Of a stretch of DNA of 64,000 nt, positions 23,722 to 32,974 are shown in pieces (the first letter of the stretch is position 1; each line of letters starts with the position of its first letter). Below the pieces are notes generated by a model. That model was not told the origin of the DNA, searched no databases, and worked only from the letters and a program-made list of their open reading frames with translations. The position numbers and the translations under genes were made by a program. This DNA is from Mycobacterium sp. M26 (GTDB lineage Bacteria; Actinomycetota; Actinomycetes; Mycobacteriales; Mycobacteriaceae). The DNA is taken from NCBI RefSeq assembly GCF_001494595.1, contig NZ_LN929908.1, positions 3,254,468 to 3,318,467 of the forward strand, given 5' to 3'.

Positions 23722-24753
23722 CTAGCCGAAGAAGGCGGCGGCGTCGTCGTAGCGGGTCTGGGGTACCAGCTTGAGCTGGCGCACCGCGTCGGCCAACGGC
23801 ACCCGACCGATGTCATTGCCCTGCAGCGAGACCATCATCCCGTACTCACCGGCGTGCGCGGCGTCGGCGGCGTTCACCCCGAACCGGGTGGCCAGCACCC
23901 GGTCGTAGGCGGTCGGCGTGCCGCCGCGCTGGACGTGGCCGAGCACGGTGACGCGAACTTCCTTCTTGATCCGCTTCTCCACCTCGATGGCCAGCTGCTG
24001 GGCCACCCCGGTGAACCGTTCGTGGCCGAACTCGTCGACCCCGCCGGAGCGCAGCGCCATGGTGCCCTCGGCGGGTTTGGCGCCCTCGGCGACCACGATG
24101 ATGAAGCTGGACTCGCCGCGCTGGAAGCGCTTCTTGACCAGCCGACACACCTCTTCGACATCGAAGGGCTGCTCGGGGATCAACGTCATGTGCGCCCCGG
24201 AGGCCAGCCCGGCGTTCAGCGCGATCCAGCCGGCGTGCCGGCCCATCACCTCGACGAGCATCACGCGCTGATGCGACTCGGCGGTGCTGTGCAGCCGGTC
24301 GATGGCGTCGGTGGCGATCTGTAGGGCGGTGTCGTGGCCGAAGGTGACGTCGGTGCAGTCGATGTCGTTGTCGATCGTCTTGGGCACTCCAACCACCGGC
24401 ACGCCCTCCTCGGACAGCCAGTGCGCGGCGGTCAGCGTGCCCTCGCCACCGATCGGGATCAGCACGTCGATCCCGTTGTCCTCCAACGTCTGCTTGATGT
24501 CATCGAGCCCGGCGCGCAGCTTGTCGGGATTGGTGCGCGCGGTACCGAGCATGGTGCCGCCCTTGGCCAGCAGCCGGTTGTTGCGATCGTCGTTGTGCAA
24601 CTGGATGCGCCGGTCCTCCAGCAGGCCCCGCCAGCCGTCGAGGAAGCCGACCACCGACGAGCCGTAGCGGGCATCGCAGGTCCGCACGACCGCACGGATG
24701 ACGGCATTGAGGCCAGGACAGTCGCCACCACCGGTGAGAACTCCGATACGCAT
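23722..24753 (-). CDS. pfkA: ATP-dependent 6-phosphofructokinase
   Basis: 343 residues from the ATG at 24753, the same length as M. tuberculosis PfkA (Rv3010c). Phosphorylates fructose 6-phosphate in glycolysis. Motifs: GVLTGGGDCPGLNAVIR (nucleotide loop), IGGEGTLTAAHWLSEEG, and the active-site PKTIDNDIDCTDVTFG, with VMGRHAGWIAL for substrate binding. It carries the GGEGT-type loop rather than GGDGS, common in actinobacterial PFKs. Sits between gatA and gatB. Confidence 0.95.
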   Translation of the reverse strand: MRIGVLTGGGDCPGLNAVIRAVVRTCDARYGSSVVGFLDGWRGLLEDRRIQLHNDDRNNRLLAKGGTMLGTARTNPDKLRAGLDDIKQTLEDNGIDVLIPIGGEGTLTAAHWLSEEGVPVVGVPKTIDNDIDCTDVTFGHDTALQIATDAIDRLHSTAESHQRVMLVEVMGRHAGWIALNAGLASGAHMTLIPEQPFDVEEVCRLVKKRFQRGESSFIIVVAEGAKPAEGTMALRSGGVDEFGHERFTGVAQQLAIEVEKRIKKEVRVTVLGHVQRGGTPTAYDRVLATRFGVNAADAAHAGEYGMMVSLQGNDIGRVPLADAVRQLKLVPQTRYDDAAAFFG

Positions 24754-24794
24754 GGGACCTATCTTGCCCGCTGGCACGTTCTGAGGCAGCGCAT

Positions 24795-26279
24795 CTACAA
24801 CGCCGACGGCAACGCCCCGCGGGCGGCCTCGTAGGCCGCGCCCACCCGGTAGAGCCGGTCATCGGCCAGTGCGGGCGCCATGATCTGCAGGCCGACCGGC
24901 AGATTGTCGTCCGGCGACAGCCCCGAGGGCACCGACATTCCGCAGTGCCCGGCCAGGTTCAGCGGCAGCGTGCAGAGGTCGAACAGATACATCGCCAGCG
25001 GATCGTCGACCTTCTCACCGAGCCGGAACGCCGTGGTCGGGGTGGCCGGGGACACCAGCACGTCGACCATTTGGTAGGCGTTGTCCAGATCGTTGGCGAT
25101 CAGGGTGCGAACCTTCTGCGCCTGGTTGTAGTAGGCGTCGTAGTAGCCGGCCGACAGCGCGTAGGTGCCAATCATGATGCGGCGCTTTACTTCCGGGCCG
25201 AAGCCGGCGGCGCGGGTCAGCGCCATCACCTCTTCGGCGCTGTGGGTGCCGTCGTCGCCGACCCGCAGGCCGTAGCGCATGGCGTCGAAGCGGGCCAGGT
25301 TGCTCGACACCTCCGACGGCAGGATCAGGTAGTACGCCGACAGCGAGTAGTCCAGGTGCGGACAGTCGACCTCGGTGATCTCTGCTCCCAGAGCGGCCAG
25401 CTGATCGACGGCGGCGTTGAACGAGGCGAGCACACCGGGCTGATAACCCTCACCGCTGCGCAGCTGCTTGACCACACCGATCTTCACCCCGGACAGGTCA
25501 CCGGCGGCACCGGCACGCGCCGCGCCGACGACGTCGGGAACCTCGGCCTCCACCGAGGTGGAATCCCGGGGATCGTGGCCGGCGATCACCGCGTGCAGCA
25601 GCGCGGTGTCCAGCACGGTGCGGGCGCACGGGCCGCCCTGGTCCAGCGACGACGCGCAGGCCACCAGGCCGTAGCGGGACACGGTGCCGTAGGTGGGTTT
25701 GACGCCGACCGTCGCGGTCAGCGCGGCCGGCTGGCGGATCGAGCCGCCGGTGTCGGAGCCCAGCGCCAGCGGCGCCTGGTAGGCGGCCAGCGCGGCGGCG
25801 CTGCCACCGCCGGAGCCGCCGGGCACCCGCTCGACGTCCCACGGGTTGCGGGTCGGGCCGTAGGCGGAGTTCTCGGTGGAGCTGCCCATCGCGAACTCGT
25901 CCATGTTCGTCTTGCCGAGGATCGGGATACCGGCAGCCCGCACCCGGGCGGTGACGGTCGCGTCGTACGGCGACACCCAGCCCTCGAGGATCTTCGAGCC
26001 GCAGGTGGTCGGCATGTCGGTGGTGGTGAACACGTCCTTGAGTGCCAGCGGCACCCCGGCCAGCGGCGAGGGCAGCTGCTCACCGGCGGCCACGGCCGCG
26101 TCGATGCGCGCCGCGGTGGCCAGCGCCTGGTCGGCGGCGACGTGCAGGAACGCGTTGAAACGCTCATCGGTGGCGGCGATCTGGTCCAGGCAGGCCTGGG
26201 TGACCTCGACCGAGGACAGTTCCTTGGCGGCGATCTTCTCGCCGAGGGTGGCGGCATCGAGCCGGATCACGTCGCTCAT
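24795..26279 (-). CDS. gatA: Aspartyl/glutamyl-tRNA amidotransferase subunit A
   Basis: 494 residues, identical in length to Rv3011c as recalled. Amidase-signature glutaminase that supplies ammonia to GatB. The Ser-cisSer-Lys triad is visible: Lys in GVPLALKDVFTT, and the two Ser residues in VPGGSGGGSAAALAA and LGSDTGGSIRQPA. The start ATG shares one base with the gatC stop (TAATG), so gatC and gatA are coupled. Confidence 0.97.
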   Translation of the reverse strand: MSDVIRLDAATLGEKIAAKELSSVEVTQACLDQIAATDERFNAFLHVAADQALATAARIDAAVAAGEQLPSPLAGVPLALKDVFTTTDMPTTCGSKILEGWVSPYDATVTARVRAAGIPILGKTNMDEFAMGSSTENSAYGPTRNPWDVERVPGGSGGGSAAALAAYQAPLALGSDTGGSIRQPAALTATVGVKPTYGTVSRYGLVACASSLDQGGPCARTVLDTALLHAVIAGHDPRDSTSVEAEVPDVVGAARAGAAGDLSGVKIGVVKQLRSGEGYQPGVLASFNAAVDQLAALGAEITEVDCPHLDYSLSAYYLILPSEVSSNLARFDAMRYGLRVGDDGTHSAEEVMALTRAAGFGPEVKRRIMIGTYALSAGYYDAYYNQAQKVRTLIANDLDNAYQMVDVLVSPATPTTAFRLGEKVDDPLAMYLFDLCTLPLNLAGHCGMSVPSGLSPDDNLPVGLQIMAPALADDRLYRVGAAYEAARGALPSAL

Positions 26280-26578
26280 TACTCCGCCTCCCCCAGGATC
26301 TGCGGCACCGCGAAGCGCCCTTCGGCGGCGGCCGGCGCCTCGGCCAGGGCTTCATCCTGGGTCAGGCACTCTTCGACCACGTCAGGGCGGGTCACGTTGA
26401 CCGATTTCAGCGGGTTGCCGGTCGGCGAGACGTCGGTGACGTCGACGGCCTGAATCTGGCTGACGTACCCCAGAATGGCGTCGAGCTGGCCGGCGAAATT
26501 GTCGACTTCGTGGTCGGTCAGGGCGAGCCGGGCCAGCTTTGCCAGCCGGGCTACCTCGTCACGGGAGATCTGGGACAC
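26279..26578 (-). CDS. gatC: Aspartyl/glutamyl-tRNA amidotransferase subunit C
   Basis: 99 residues from the GTG at 26578 (ISRDEVARLAKLARLALTDH), matching the 99-residue Rv3012c; the longer open frame upstream is not coding-like. Small helical belt subunit that holds GatA to GatB. Signature helix LDAILGYVSQIQAVDV and C-terminal FAVPQIL are intact. First gene of gatC-gatA-pfkA-gatB. Confidence 0.94.
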   Translation of the reverse strand: MSQISRDEVARLAKLARLALTDHEVDNFAGQLDAILGYVSQIQAVDVTDVSPTGNPLKSVNVTRPDVVEECLTQDEALAEAPAAAEGRFAVPQILGEAE

Positions 26579-26699
26579 GGTGGACAAGCCTAGTTCGCCC
26601 CGGAGCCGGACCGGGCACGGAGGTGCTCGAGTTGCGCGGCAGTGCAGACGGGACGCTGTGCGGACGGCTCCCTTTCGATCACTGGCTTCGCAGCGCAGA

Positions 26700-29510
26700 T
26701 CAGTTCGTCGGCTGATCGCTTGCCACCGGGATCCAGGGCTTCCTGCGAAGTTCGCGCCGGGACCGAATCTGTAGTTTGGCGAACACTTTCCGCAGGTGCC
26801 ACTCAACAGTGTGGGCGCTGACGAATAGCTGTGCTGCAATCTCCTGATTGGTCAGGCCCTCCCCGGCAAGTTGTGCGATATGCAGTTCCTGCGGACTCAG
26901 GCCGCTATCGGCTGAGCGTGAGGGCACATTGATCTTCTGTCCGGCTGCCAGTAGCTCGCGGCGGGCACGCTCAGCGAAGGCATGCGCGCCGATCTCACGC
27001 AGCTGCGTGTAGGCGCTGCGCAGCGGTTCCCGGGCCAGCGCGGGTTTGCGGCGTCGTCGCAACCACTCTCCGTAGAGCAGGCTCGCCCTGGCCGCGTGGA
27101 CTCTTAATCGGGTACCGGCCAGACGCTCAATGGCTTCTCGATAGAGCTCCGGCGCTTCACCGTCATCGGCCAGCAAGGCACGGCACCGTGCGAGCAGCCC
27201 CAGTGCGCCGTCGGCTGCACTGGCCGGTATGCGTTTCTGCAGCCGTGTGAGCGCCTCGGCGGCGCCCTCGCGGTCTCCGACACGCACGGCCGCTTCGATC
27301 AGTTCTGGCAAGACGCCCCCGCCGAAGCCCAAGTCGTCGAACTCGGCGCACTCCCGGGCATGGCCCAGCGCAATCGGGTAGCGACCGAACCCGTTGTTGA
27401 GTACCGCTGACAGGTAGTGGACCAGCCCCATGAGCCGTCCCTCGCCCCGGCTGGCCGCCTCCTGCATCGCTGACGACACCAGCGTGGTGAAATCGCGTTC
27501 CGCACCGCTCCAGGCGGCCAACCCGATCCCGTGATAGGTGACCGGCGCGTATCCGGTCGCCGCAGTGATATCACCGGCCTCGGCGATACAGATCCGGGCC
27601 GACGTGAACTCCCCGGCTTCCAGGTGAGCACCGGCCCGTGACGCCAGTGCAGTCGGTAGCAGCGCCAACGCGGCGGTGTCGGTTGCGGTGCGAACCGCGT
27701 GTGCGGCGATATCTGCCCAGCTGTGGTCATCCCATGTTTCGTGGATCAGCGACTCATGCACAATCGGGAACGCCCGCCACAACCAGCCAGGATCGTCATT
27801 GTCTTGCTGAGTGACGGCCCGGGTGACGGTATCGATCGCATCGAGCATCGCTGGCATGGCCGCTTCGGCCCCCGCTGCGAGCCGCAGAGCCAGCGCCCGG
27901 GTTACCTGGTGTACCGGCTGGCGGACCATGTCGTCGGGAAACGCCGTCAACGCCGCCGCAGCAATCTGCGCGGTGACGCCCTCGACGTCGTAGCGCCCGG
28001 CATACATGGCGACGCTCAGTGCGTCGAGGTAGGTTGCCGCGGCCAGCGATGAGTCGAAGGGAACCAATTCCTTTGCGGTAGAGGCTAACTCGGCAGCGAT
28101 GACAATCAGTGGACGCGGCACACGGCCAGAGCGCGCCGCGGCGAGCGCCAGCCGATTACGCAGCAAGGCGGCTCGGCAGTGTCCCAGCGTCGAGAGTGGG
28201 CCCAGCTCAGCGATGGCGACCAGCCGCAACGCCTGCTCGAAAGAGGCCAGCTCACGGTGCGTTTCGGCGGCATCGAGCGCCCTGGCGGCCCGACGCGCCG
28301 GGTCCGGCGTCAGCTCCGTTGCCCGGGTCTGAAATGCCGCTGCGGCGGCGATACCGCCCTGGGCACTGGCCCTCACCGCAGCGTGTTCCAGGTCGGTGGC
28401 GATCGCCTCGTCGGGCCCATCAGCAGCCGCGGCACGGTGCCAGGCGCGCCGGTCGGGGTCCAAACGTCCGTCGGTCGCCTCGGCCAGCGCGCGATGGGCT
28501 GACCGGCGTTGGTCGAGCGCCGCCGCCCGATAGACCGCGGCTCGAACCATCGGATGGGCGAATTGGACACGAGCACCGAGGGTGACCAGCCCGGCGGCCT
28601 CCGCCGGCGCCAGGCAAGCGGCATTGAGCCCCAGCTGAGTCAGCGCGCTCGTCAGCAGCGTCGGGTCACCCAGCGGTTCTGCGGCGGCGGCGAGCAGCGC
28701 CATCCGTGTCTCACTTGACAGCATCGCAATCGCCGACCGATACCGGCCTTCGATCTCGTCATCGACCGGATGCGCGTCAGGTGTGTGATAGCCGCCGGCC
28801 AGCCCGACGGCATCGACATCTCGCGTCAGCTGCAACAGCGCCAGCGGATTGCCGGTCGCCTCGGCGAGGATGCGCTCGCAGATCGCACCATCGAGCCGAC
28901 CGGGAAACGCCGATTCAAGCAGTGCGCGCGCATCGTGGTCGGCCAGTGGACCGACCTCCAACAACGGCAGACCTGCCGAGCCCTGCACCTGCTGTCGCAG
29001 AGCGAACACCAGCCCGATCCGCTCAGCCAGCAGCCGGCGGGCGACGAAGAACAAGGTTTGCGCCGAGGCATGGTCGAGCCAGTGCACATCGTCGACGACA
29101 CAGAGCAGCGGCTTGTCATCGGCGGCGACCGCCAGCAACCCCAGGACGGCCAGACCTACCAGGAACCGGTCCGGAGCCGTCGCGGATTCACGCAGGCCGC
29201 AGGCCTGCTCCAGGGCCGCATGCTGGGGTTCTGGCAGCTGGTGACGGTGCTTCAGCACGGGAGCACAAAGCTGTTGCAAGCCCGCGTAGGCCAGTTCAAT
29301 GTCTGCTTCGACGCCACCAGCACGCAGAACGGTGAAATCGCCAGCCGTCGCAATCAGATCGCCCAGAAGTGCGGTCTTTCCGATACCAGCTGAACCTTCC
29401 AGCACCAGACTTTGGCCTCGGCCCGCGCGCACTGCCACCAGCAGCTGGTCGAGAGCCCGGCGCTCGGTTCCTCGACCCTGCAGAGCACCTGCTCGGTGAC
29501 CGGGTGTCAT
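26700..29510 (-). CDS. Large LuxR-family ATPase regulator (LAL/MalT type)
   Basis: 936 residues from the ATG at 29510. The N-terminal AAA/STAND ATPase has Walker A GSAGIGKTALL (about residues 40-50) and Walker B LLCVVDDVHWLD. A long helical, TPR-like middle region follows. The C-terminal LuxR HTH is LSPQELHIAQLAGEGLTNQE with FVSAHTVEWHLRKVFAKL. Such regulators sense a small molecule and activate nearby genes. It is divergent from the hydrolase/NmrA/nitroreductase operon across 141 bases and probably controls it (inference). The cassette is inserted between gatC and the ACT gene, which are neighbours in M. tuberculosis. Confidence 0.9.
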   Translation of the reverse strand: MTPGHRAGALQGRGTERRALDQLLVAVRAGRGQSLVLEGSAGIGKTALLGDLIATAGDFTVLRAGGVEADIELAYAGLQQLCAPVLKHRHQLPEPQHAALEQACGLRESATAPDRFLVGLAVLGLLAVAADDKPLLCVVDDVHWLDHASAQTLFFVARRLLAERIGLVFALRQQVQGSAGLPLLEVGPLADHDARALLESAFPGRLDGAICERILAEATGNPLALLQLTRDVDAVGLAGGYHTPDAHPVDDEIEGRYRSAIAMLSSETRMALLAAAAEPLGDPTLLTSALTQLGLNAACLAPAEAAGLVTLGARVQFAHPMVRAAVYRAAALDQRRSAHRALAEATDGRLDPDRRAWHRAAAADGPDEAIATDLEHAAVRASAQGGIAAAAAFQTRATELTPDPARRAARALDAAETHRELASFEQALRLVAIAELGPLSTLGHCRAALLRNRLALAAARSGRVPRPLIVIAAELASTAKELVPFDSSLAAATYLDALSVAMYAGRYDVEGVTAQIAAAALTAFPDDMVRQPVHQVTRALALRLAAGAEAAMPAMLDAIDTVTRAVTQQDNDDPGWLWRAFPIVHESLIHETWDDHSWADIAAHAVRTATDTAALALLPTALASRAGAHLEAGEFTSARICIAEAGDITAATGYAPVTYHGIGLAAWSGAERDFTTLVSSAMQEAASRGEGRLMGLVHYLSAVLNNGFGRYPIALGHARECAEFDDLGFGGGVLPELIEAAVRVGDREGAAEALTRLQKRIPASAADGALGLLARCRALLADDGEAPELYREAIERLAGTRLRVHAARASLLYGEWLRRRRKPALAREPLRSAYTQLREIGAHAFAERARRELLAAGQKINVPSRSADSGLSPQELHIAQLAGEGLTNQEIAAQLFVSAHTVEWHLRKVFAKLQIRSRRELRRKPWIPVASDQPTN

Positions 29511-29651
29511 TGCCGCCCTTGTTCTGACCGGTTCTCTTGCCGTGAAATCTACCGCCGCTGCCAACCAGGGCCGGGCCCGCCGCCGTTGCGGCGAAACCAA
29601 CTACGGGTTTTCCGGGGTCCCTGCGGCAGCCCGCGCCGACAGGATGAGCTC

Positions 29652-30599
29652 ATGTCAGAGCACATTCTCGAACCGGCGGCCCAGCGGTTCGCCGATGCCA
29701 CCGCCAACCCGCCATTTCTTTACGAGCTGGGCCCCGCTGGAGCCCGAACGGTACTCGACGACGTGCAAGCCGCACCCGTCGCCAAGCTCGACATCGACGA
29801 ACGCTGGGTTACTGTGCCATGCGATCACGGCGACGTGGCAGTGCGCATCCTGACCCCGCCCGGGGTAGCGGGCCCGCTGCCGGTAGTGCTCTACATCCAT
29901 GGCGGTGGGTGGGTGCTCGGGAACGCCGCCACCCACGACCGACTTGTCCGTGAACTGGCCGTCGGCGCCGAGGCGGCGGTTGCTTTCGTCGAGTACGACC
30001 GCTCGCCGGAGGCGCAGTACCCAGTGGCCATCGAACAGGCCTATGCCACCGCCCAGTGGATCACGCACCACGGAGCCGGGGCTGGTTTGGACGCAACCCG
30101 GATGGCCGTCGCCGGTGATTCGGTCGGCGGAGGCATGACGGCGGCCGTCGCGATCATGGCCCAGCAACGCGGCGATGTCAGGTTCATCCAGCAGTCGATG
30201 TACTACCCCGTCACCGATGCCGCTCAAGACACCGCCAGTTACGCAGAGTTTGCCAACGGCCCATTCCTGACGGCCAAGGCGATGGCGTGGTTTTGGGACT
30301 GCTACCTGCCCGAAGTCCCCCTACGTGCCGAGATCACCGCCTCACCCCTGCGGGCGAGCATCGACGAACTACGAGGACTGCCCACGGCATTGGTGATCGT
30401 CGATGAGAACGACGTATTGCGCGACGAAGGTGAGGCCTACGCCCGCAAGTTGACCGCCGCCGGTGTGCGCACCACCAGCCTGCGGGTCAACGGGATCATC
30501 CACGACTTCATGATGCTCAACCCGGTTCGCGACACAGCCGCCACCACGGCGGCGATCGAAATTGCCATCCACACACTACGAAAGGCATTTGTCCAATGA
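29652..30599 (+). CDS. Alpha/beta hydrolase, hormone-sensitive-lipase type
   Basis: 315 residues. The oxyanion motif YIHGGGW (about residue 82), nucleophile Ser in AGDSVGGGM, acid in VDENDVLRDEG and His in IIHDFMM complete the HSL-family triad. Probably an esterase on a small acyl ester; substrate unknown. First gene of a three-gene operon: its TGA overlaps the ATG of the next gene (ATGA at 30596-30599). Confidence 0.9.
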   Translation: MSEHILEPAAQRFADATANPPFLYELGPAGARTVLDDVQAAPVAKLDIDERWVTVPCDHGDVAVRILTPPGVAGPLPVVLYIHGGGWVLGNAATHDRLVRELAVGAEAAVAFVEYDRSPEAQYPVAIEQAYATAQWITHHGAGAGLDATRMAVAGDSVGGGMTAAVAIMAQQRGDVRFIQQSMYYPVTDAAQDTASYAEFANGPFLTAKAMAWFWDCYLPEVPLRAEITASPLRASIDELRGLPTALVIVDENDVLRDEGEAYARKLTAAGVRTTSLRVNGIIHDFMMLNPVRDTAATTAAIEIAIHTLRKAFVQ

Positions 30600-31339
30600 A
30601 GATCACCGTCGTCGGAGCAACCGGACTCATCGGCACCAAGGTTGTCGCCATCCTGCGAGCCGCCGGGCACGATGTCGTGGGCGCCGCCCGCAGCACGGGT
30701 GCCGACGTCCTCACCGGGGACGGCTTGGCTGACGCGCTCGACGGGGCCGAGGTCCTGGTCGACGTCACCAACTCGCCGTCCTTGGAGGATCAACCGGTAC
30801 TGGCGTTCTTCACCGCCGCATCAGCCAACCTGGTTGCCGCCGCGAGAGCCGCCGGAGTCGGTCACTATGTGGCGCTGTCGATCGTGGGTGTCGATGGGCT
30901 ACCGGAGAGCGGGTACATGCGCGCCAAGGTCATTCAAGAGCGAACCATCATCGGGTCGGGGTTGCCCTACACGATCGTTCGGGCGACCCAGTTTCACGAG
31001 TTCGCCGACATGATCGTCGGCTCATTGCTCCTCGAAGGGGCCGTCCACGCCCCCGATGCCAGGATCCAACCAATCGCCGCTGCCGAGGTGGCCGCCGAAG
31101 TCGCCGACGCGGCGCAAGCCTCCCCTGCCAACGGAATCATCGACATCGGCGGACCCGAGAAGATGAGTTTCACTCAACTGGCGCGGACCCTGTTGGCCTC
31201 GCGAGACGACGACACGCCGGTCATGGTGGACCCAGCCGCCACCTACTTCGGTCTCCCGGTGGGGGCCGACAGCCTGGTCACCGGGCACGGTGCCGTGATC
31301 GCCGACACCAAATTCAACGACTGGCTCGCGACGCGATGA
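30596..31339 (+). CDS. NmrA/NAD(P)-binding atypical SDR protein
   Basis: 247 residues. The N-terminal dinucleotide-binding motif GATGLIGTKVVAIL (about residues 7-20, TGxxGxxG type) is followed by an NmrA/SDR-a fold. The catalytic YxxxK of classical SDRs is not apparent, so it may be a quinone reductase-like or redox-sensor protein. Overlaps both neighbours by 4 bases (ATGA). It probably acts with the adjacent nitroreductase and esterase on one compound class (inference). Confidence 0.85.
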   Translation: MKITVVGATGLIGTKVVAILRAAGHDVVGAARSTGADVLTGDGLADALDGAEVLVDVTNSPSLEDQPVLAFFTAASANLVAAARAAGVGHYVALSIVGVDGLPESGYMRAKVIQERTIIGSGLPYTIVRATQFHEFADMIVGSLLLEGAVHAPDARIQPIAAAEVAAEVADAAQASPANGIIDIGGPEKMSFTQLARTLLASRDDDTPVMVDPAATYFGLPVGADSLVTGHGAVIADTKFNDWLATR

Positions 31340-32055
31340 GCCAGGAGCCGAGCAGACCGGAGAAATACCCGATGACCTCGCTTGAGGATGTCGTCAGGCG
31401 CCGGCATTCGACACGACAATTCTTGTCCGATCGGCAGGTGCCGCGGCATGTACTGAACGACGCGCTCGAACTTGCCATGCGGGCACCGTCGAACTCCAAT
31501 TCGCAGCCCTGGGAGGTCTACTTCGTCGGCGGTGAACAGCTCCGGAAACTCTCGGCCGCACTGCTCACCGCTGTCGATGCCCATCCGCCGACGTTGGCCT
31601 CGGCCGGCCTACCTGATCGGTTCGCTGATCGTCGCCGGGAGAGCGGAGCGCTGATCTATGGCGCCATGGGAATCGCCCGCGACGACCAGAAGGGTCGCTG
31701 GGCGGCGCAACGACGCAACTGGGAGTTCTTCGGTGCACCGATCGGTGGCATCGTATGCATGCATCGCGAGTGCGGCCCGTTGGATGCAGTCGGCGTCGGC
31801 ATGTTCCTGCAGACGTTCCTACTGAGCCTCACCGAGCAGGGTGTCGACAGTTGCGTTCAGGTTTCGATTGCGTTGTACGACAGCGTGCTTCGCCGACAGC
31901 TTGGCATTCCCGAGGAACTGGCGATTCTGTGTGGGATGTCAATCGGCTATGCCGACCCCGCCTTCGCTGCCAATAACGTCCGACTACCCCGAGACCACCT
32001 GGACAGCCACGTGACGTGGTTGACGGCCGACGCCCCACCGGAACGTCCGACATGA
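31336..32055 (+). CDS. Nitroreductase-family FMN oxidoreductase
   Basis: 239 residues. N-terminal FMN-binding signature RRRHSTRQFL (about residues 21-30) and MRAPSNSNSQPWEVYFV are typical of the nitroreductase family. The C-terminal segment ELAILCGMSIGYAD is the usual LxxGxxxGxP-like end. It would reduce nitroaromatics, quinones or an enone with NAD(P)H. Last gene of the operon; 258 bases without a recognisable gene or RNA follow before the ACT gene. Confidence 0.88.
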   Translation: MSQEPSRPEKYPMTSLEDVVRRRHSTRQFLSDRQVPRHVLNDALELAMRAPSNSNSQPWEVYFVGGEQLRKLSAALLTAVDAHPPTLASAGLPDRFADRRRESGALIYGAMGIARDDQKGRWAAQRRNWEFFGAPIGGIVCMHRECGPLDAVGVGMFLQTFLLSLTEQGVDSCVQVSIALYDSVLRRQLGIPEELAILCGMSIGYADPAFAANNVRLPRDHLDSHVTWLTADAPPERPT

Positions 32056-32313
32056 GCGATGCTCCCAACTGTCCTCGCCACGAAGGCGGTGGAAACCGTC
32101 CTGGTGGCACGGTCCGAGCGCACCGCGAAGGACAACTCGTGTGATTGGCCGCCGTGGCTTCCGGCGACCAGCGAATGATCGTCGAATCCTCGTCGGGCTG
32201 AGGAGCCCGGAGTCCATGTCGGCTCATCGGGGGCGGCACGCACCGACAACGCGGGAGTTCTATCCCGGCTCGGCTGGAGTGCCGCGATCGGACGACTGTG
32301 AAACAGTGTGCGC

Positions 32314-32973
32314 GTGCCTTCGTATCTACTGCGGGTTCAGCTCGAGGACCGCCCCGGCAGCCTCGGGTCCCTCGCGGTTGCCCTGGGCTCGGTCGGTGCG
32401 GACATCCTGTCGTTGGACGTCGTCGAGCGCGTCACCGGCTACGCCATCGACGACCTCGTGGTCGAGCTGCCGCCCGGCACGATGCCGGACATGGTGATCA
32501 CCGCCGCCGAGCGTCTCGAAGGGGTTCGGGTGGACACCATCCGGCCGCACACCGGGCTGCTCGAGGCACACCGCGAACTGGAACTCATCGATCACATCGC
32601 CGCTGCCGACGACCGCGACGCCAAACTGCAGGTGCTGGCCGACGAGGCTCCCCGGGTGCTGCGGGTGGGCTGGTGCACCGTGGTCCGGTTGACCGAGTCG
32701 GGGCTGGAGCGGGTGGTCGGCAGCCCGGGCTCGCCGGAGACTCAGGCGCAGAGCGCGCCGTGGCTGCCGCTGGCCCACGCCGAAGCGCTCGACGGGACCG
32801 CCGACTGGGTGCCGCAGGTCTGGCGGGACATGGACACCACACTGGCCGCTGCCCCGCTGGGCCAGCCGCATACCGCAGTGGTACTCGGCCGCCCGGGCGG
32901 CCCGTTGTTCCGGCCGTCGGAAGTGGCCCGGCTGGGCTATCTCGCCGGGATCGTGGCCACCATCGTGCGCTGA
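32314..32973 (+). CDS. ACT-domain protein (Rv3013-like)
   Basis: 219 residues from the GTG at 32314 (an in-frame GTG at 32308 adds two residues). The N-terminal ACT domain is LLRVQLEDRPGSLGSLAVAL (about residues 4-23), and a C-terminal domain of unknown type follows (VLADEAPRVLRVGWCTVVRL). ACT domains bind amino acids, so a regulatory or sensor role is likely, without known partner. Convergent with ligA, one base between the stops. Same neighbours as Rv3013. Confidence 0.85.
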   Translation: MPSYLLRVQLEDRPGSLGSLAVALGSVGADILSLDVVERVTGYAIDDLVVELPPGTMPDMVITAAERLEGVRVDTIRPHTGLLEAHRELELIDHIAAADDRDAKLQVLADEAPRVLRVGWCTVVRLTESGLERVVGSPGSPETQAQSAPWLPLAHAEALDGTADWVPQVWRDMDTTLAAAPLGQPHTAVVLGRPGGPLFRPSEVARLGYLAGIVATIVR

Positions 32974-32974
32974 G

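Noticed and set aside
30596..31339. Classical short-chain dehydrogenase
   Set aside because: No YxxxK catalytic pair; the pattern fits the NmrA-like atypical group.
32056..32313. Small RNA or tRNA in the 258-base gap before the ACT gene
   Set aside because: No cloverleaf, no strong hairpin with U-tract and no convincing short ORF seen; left unannotated.
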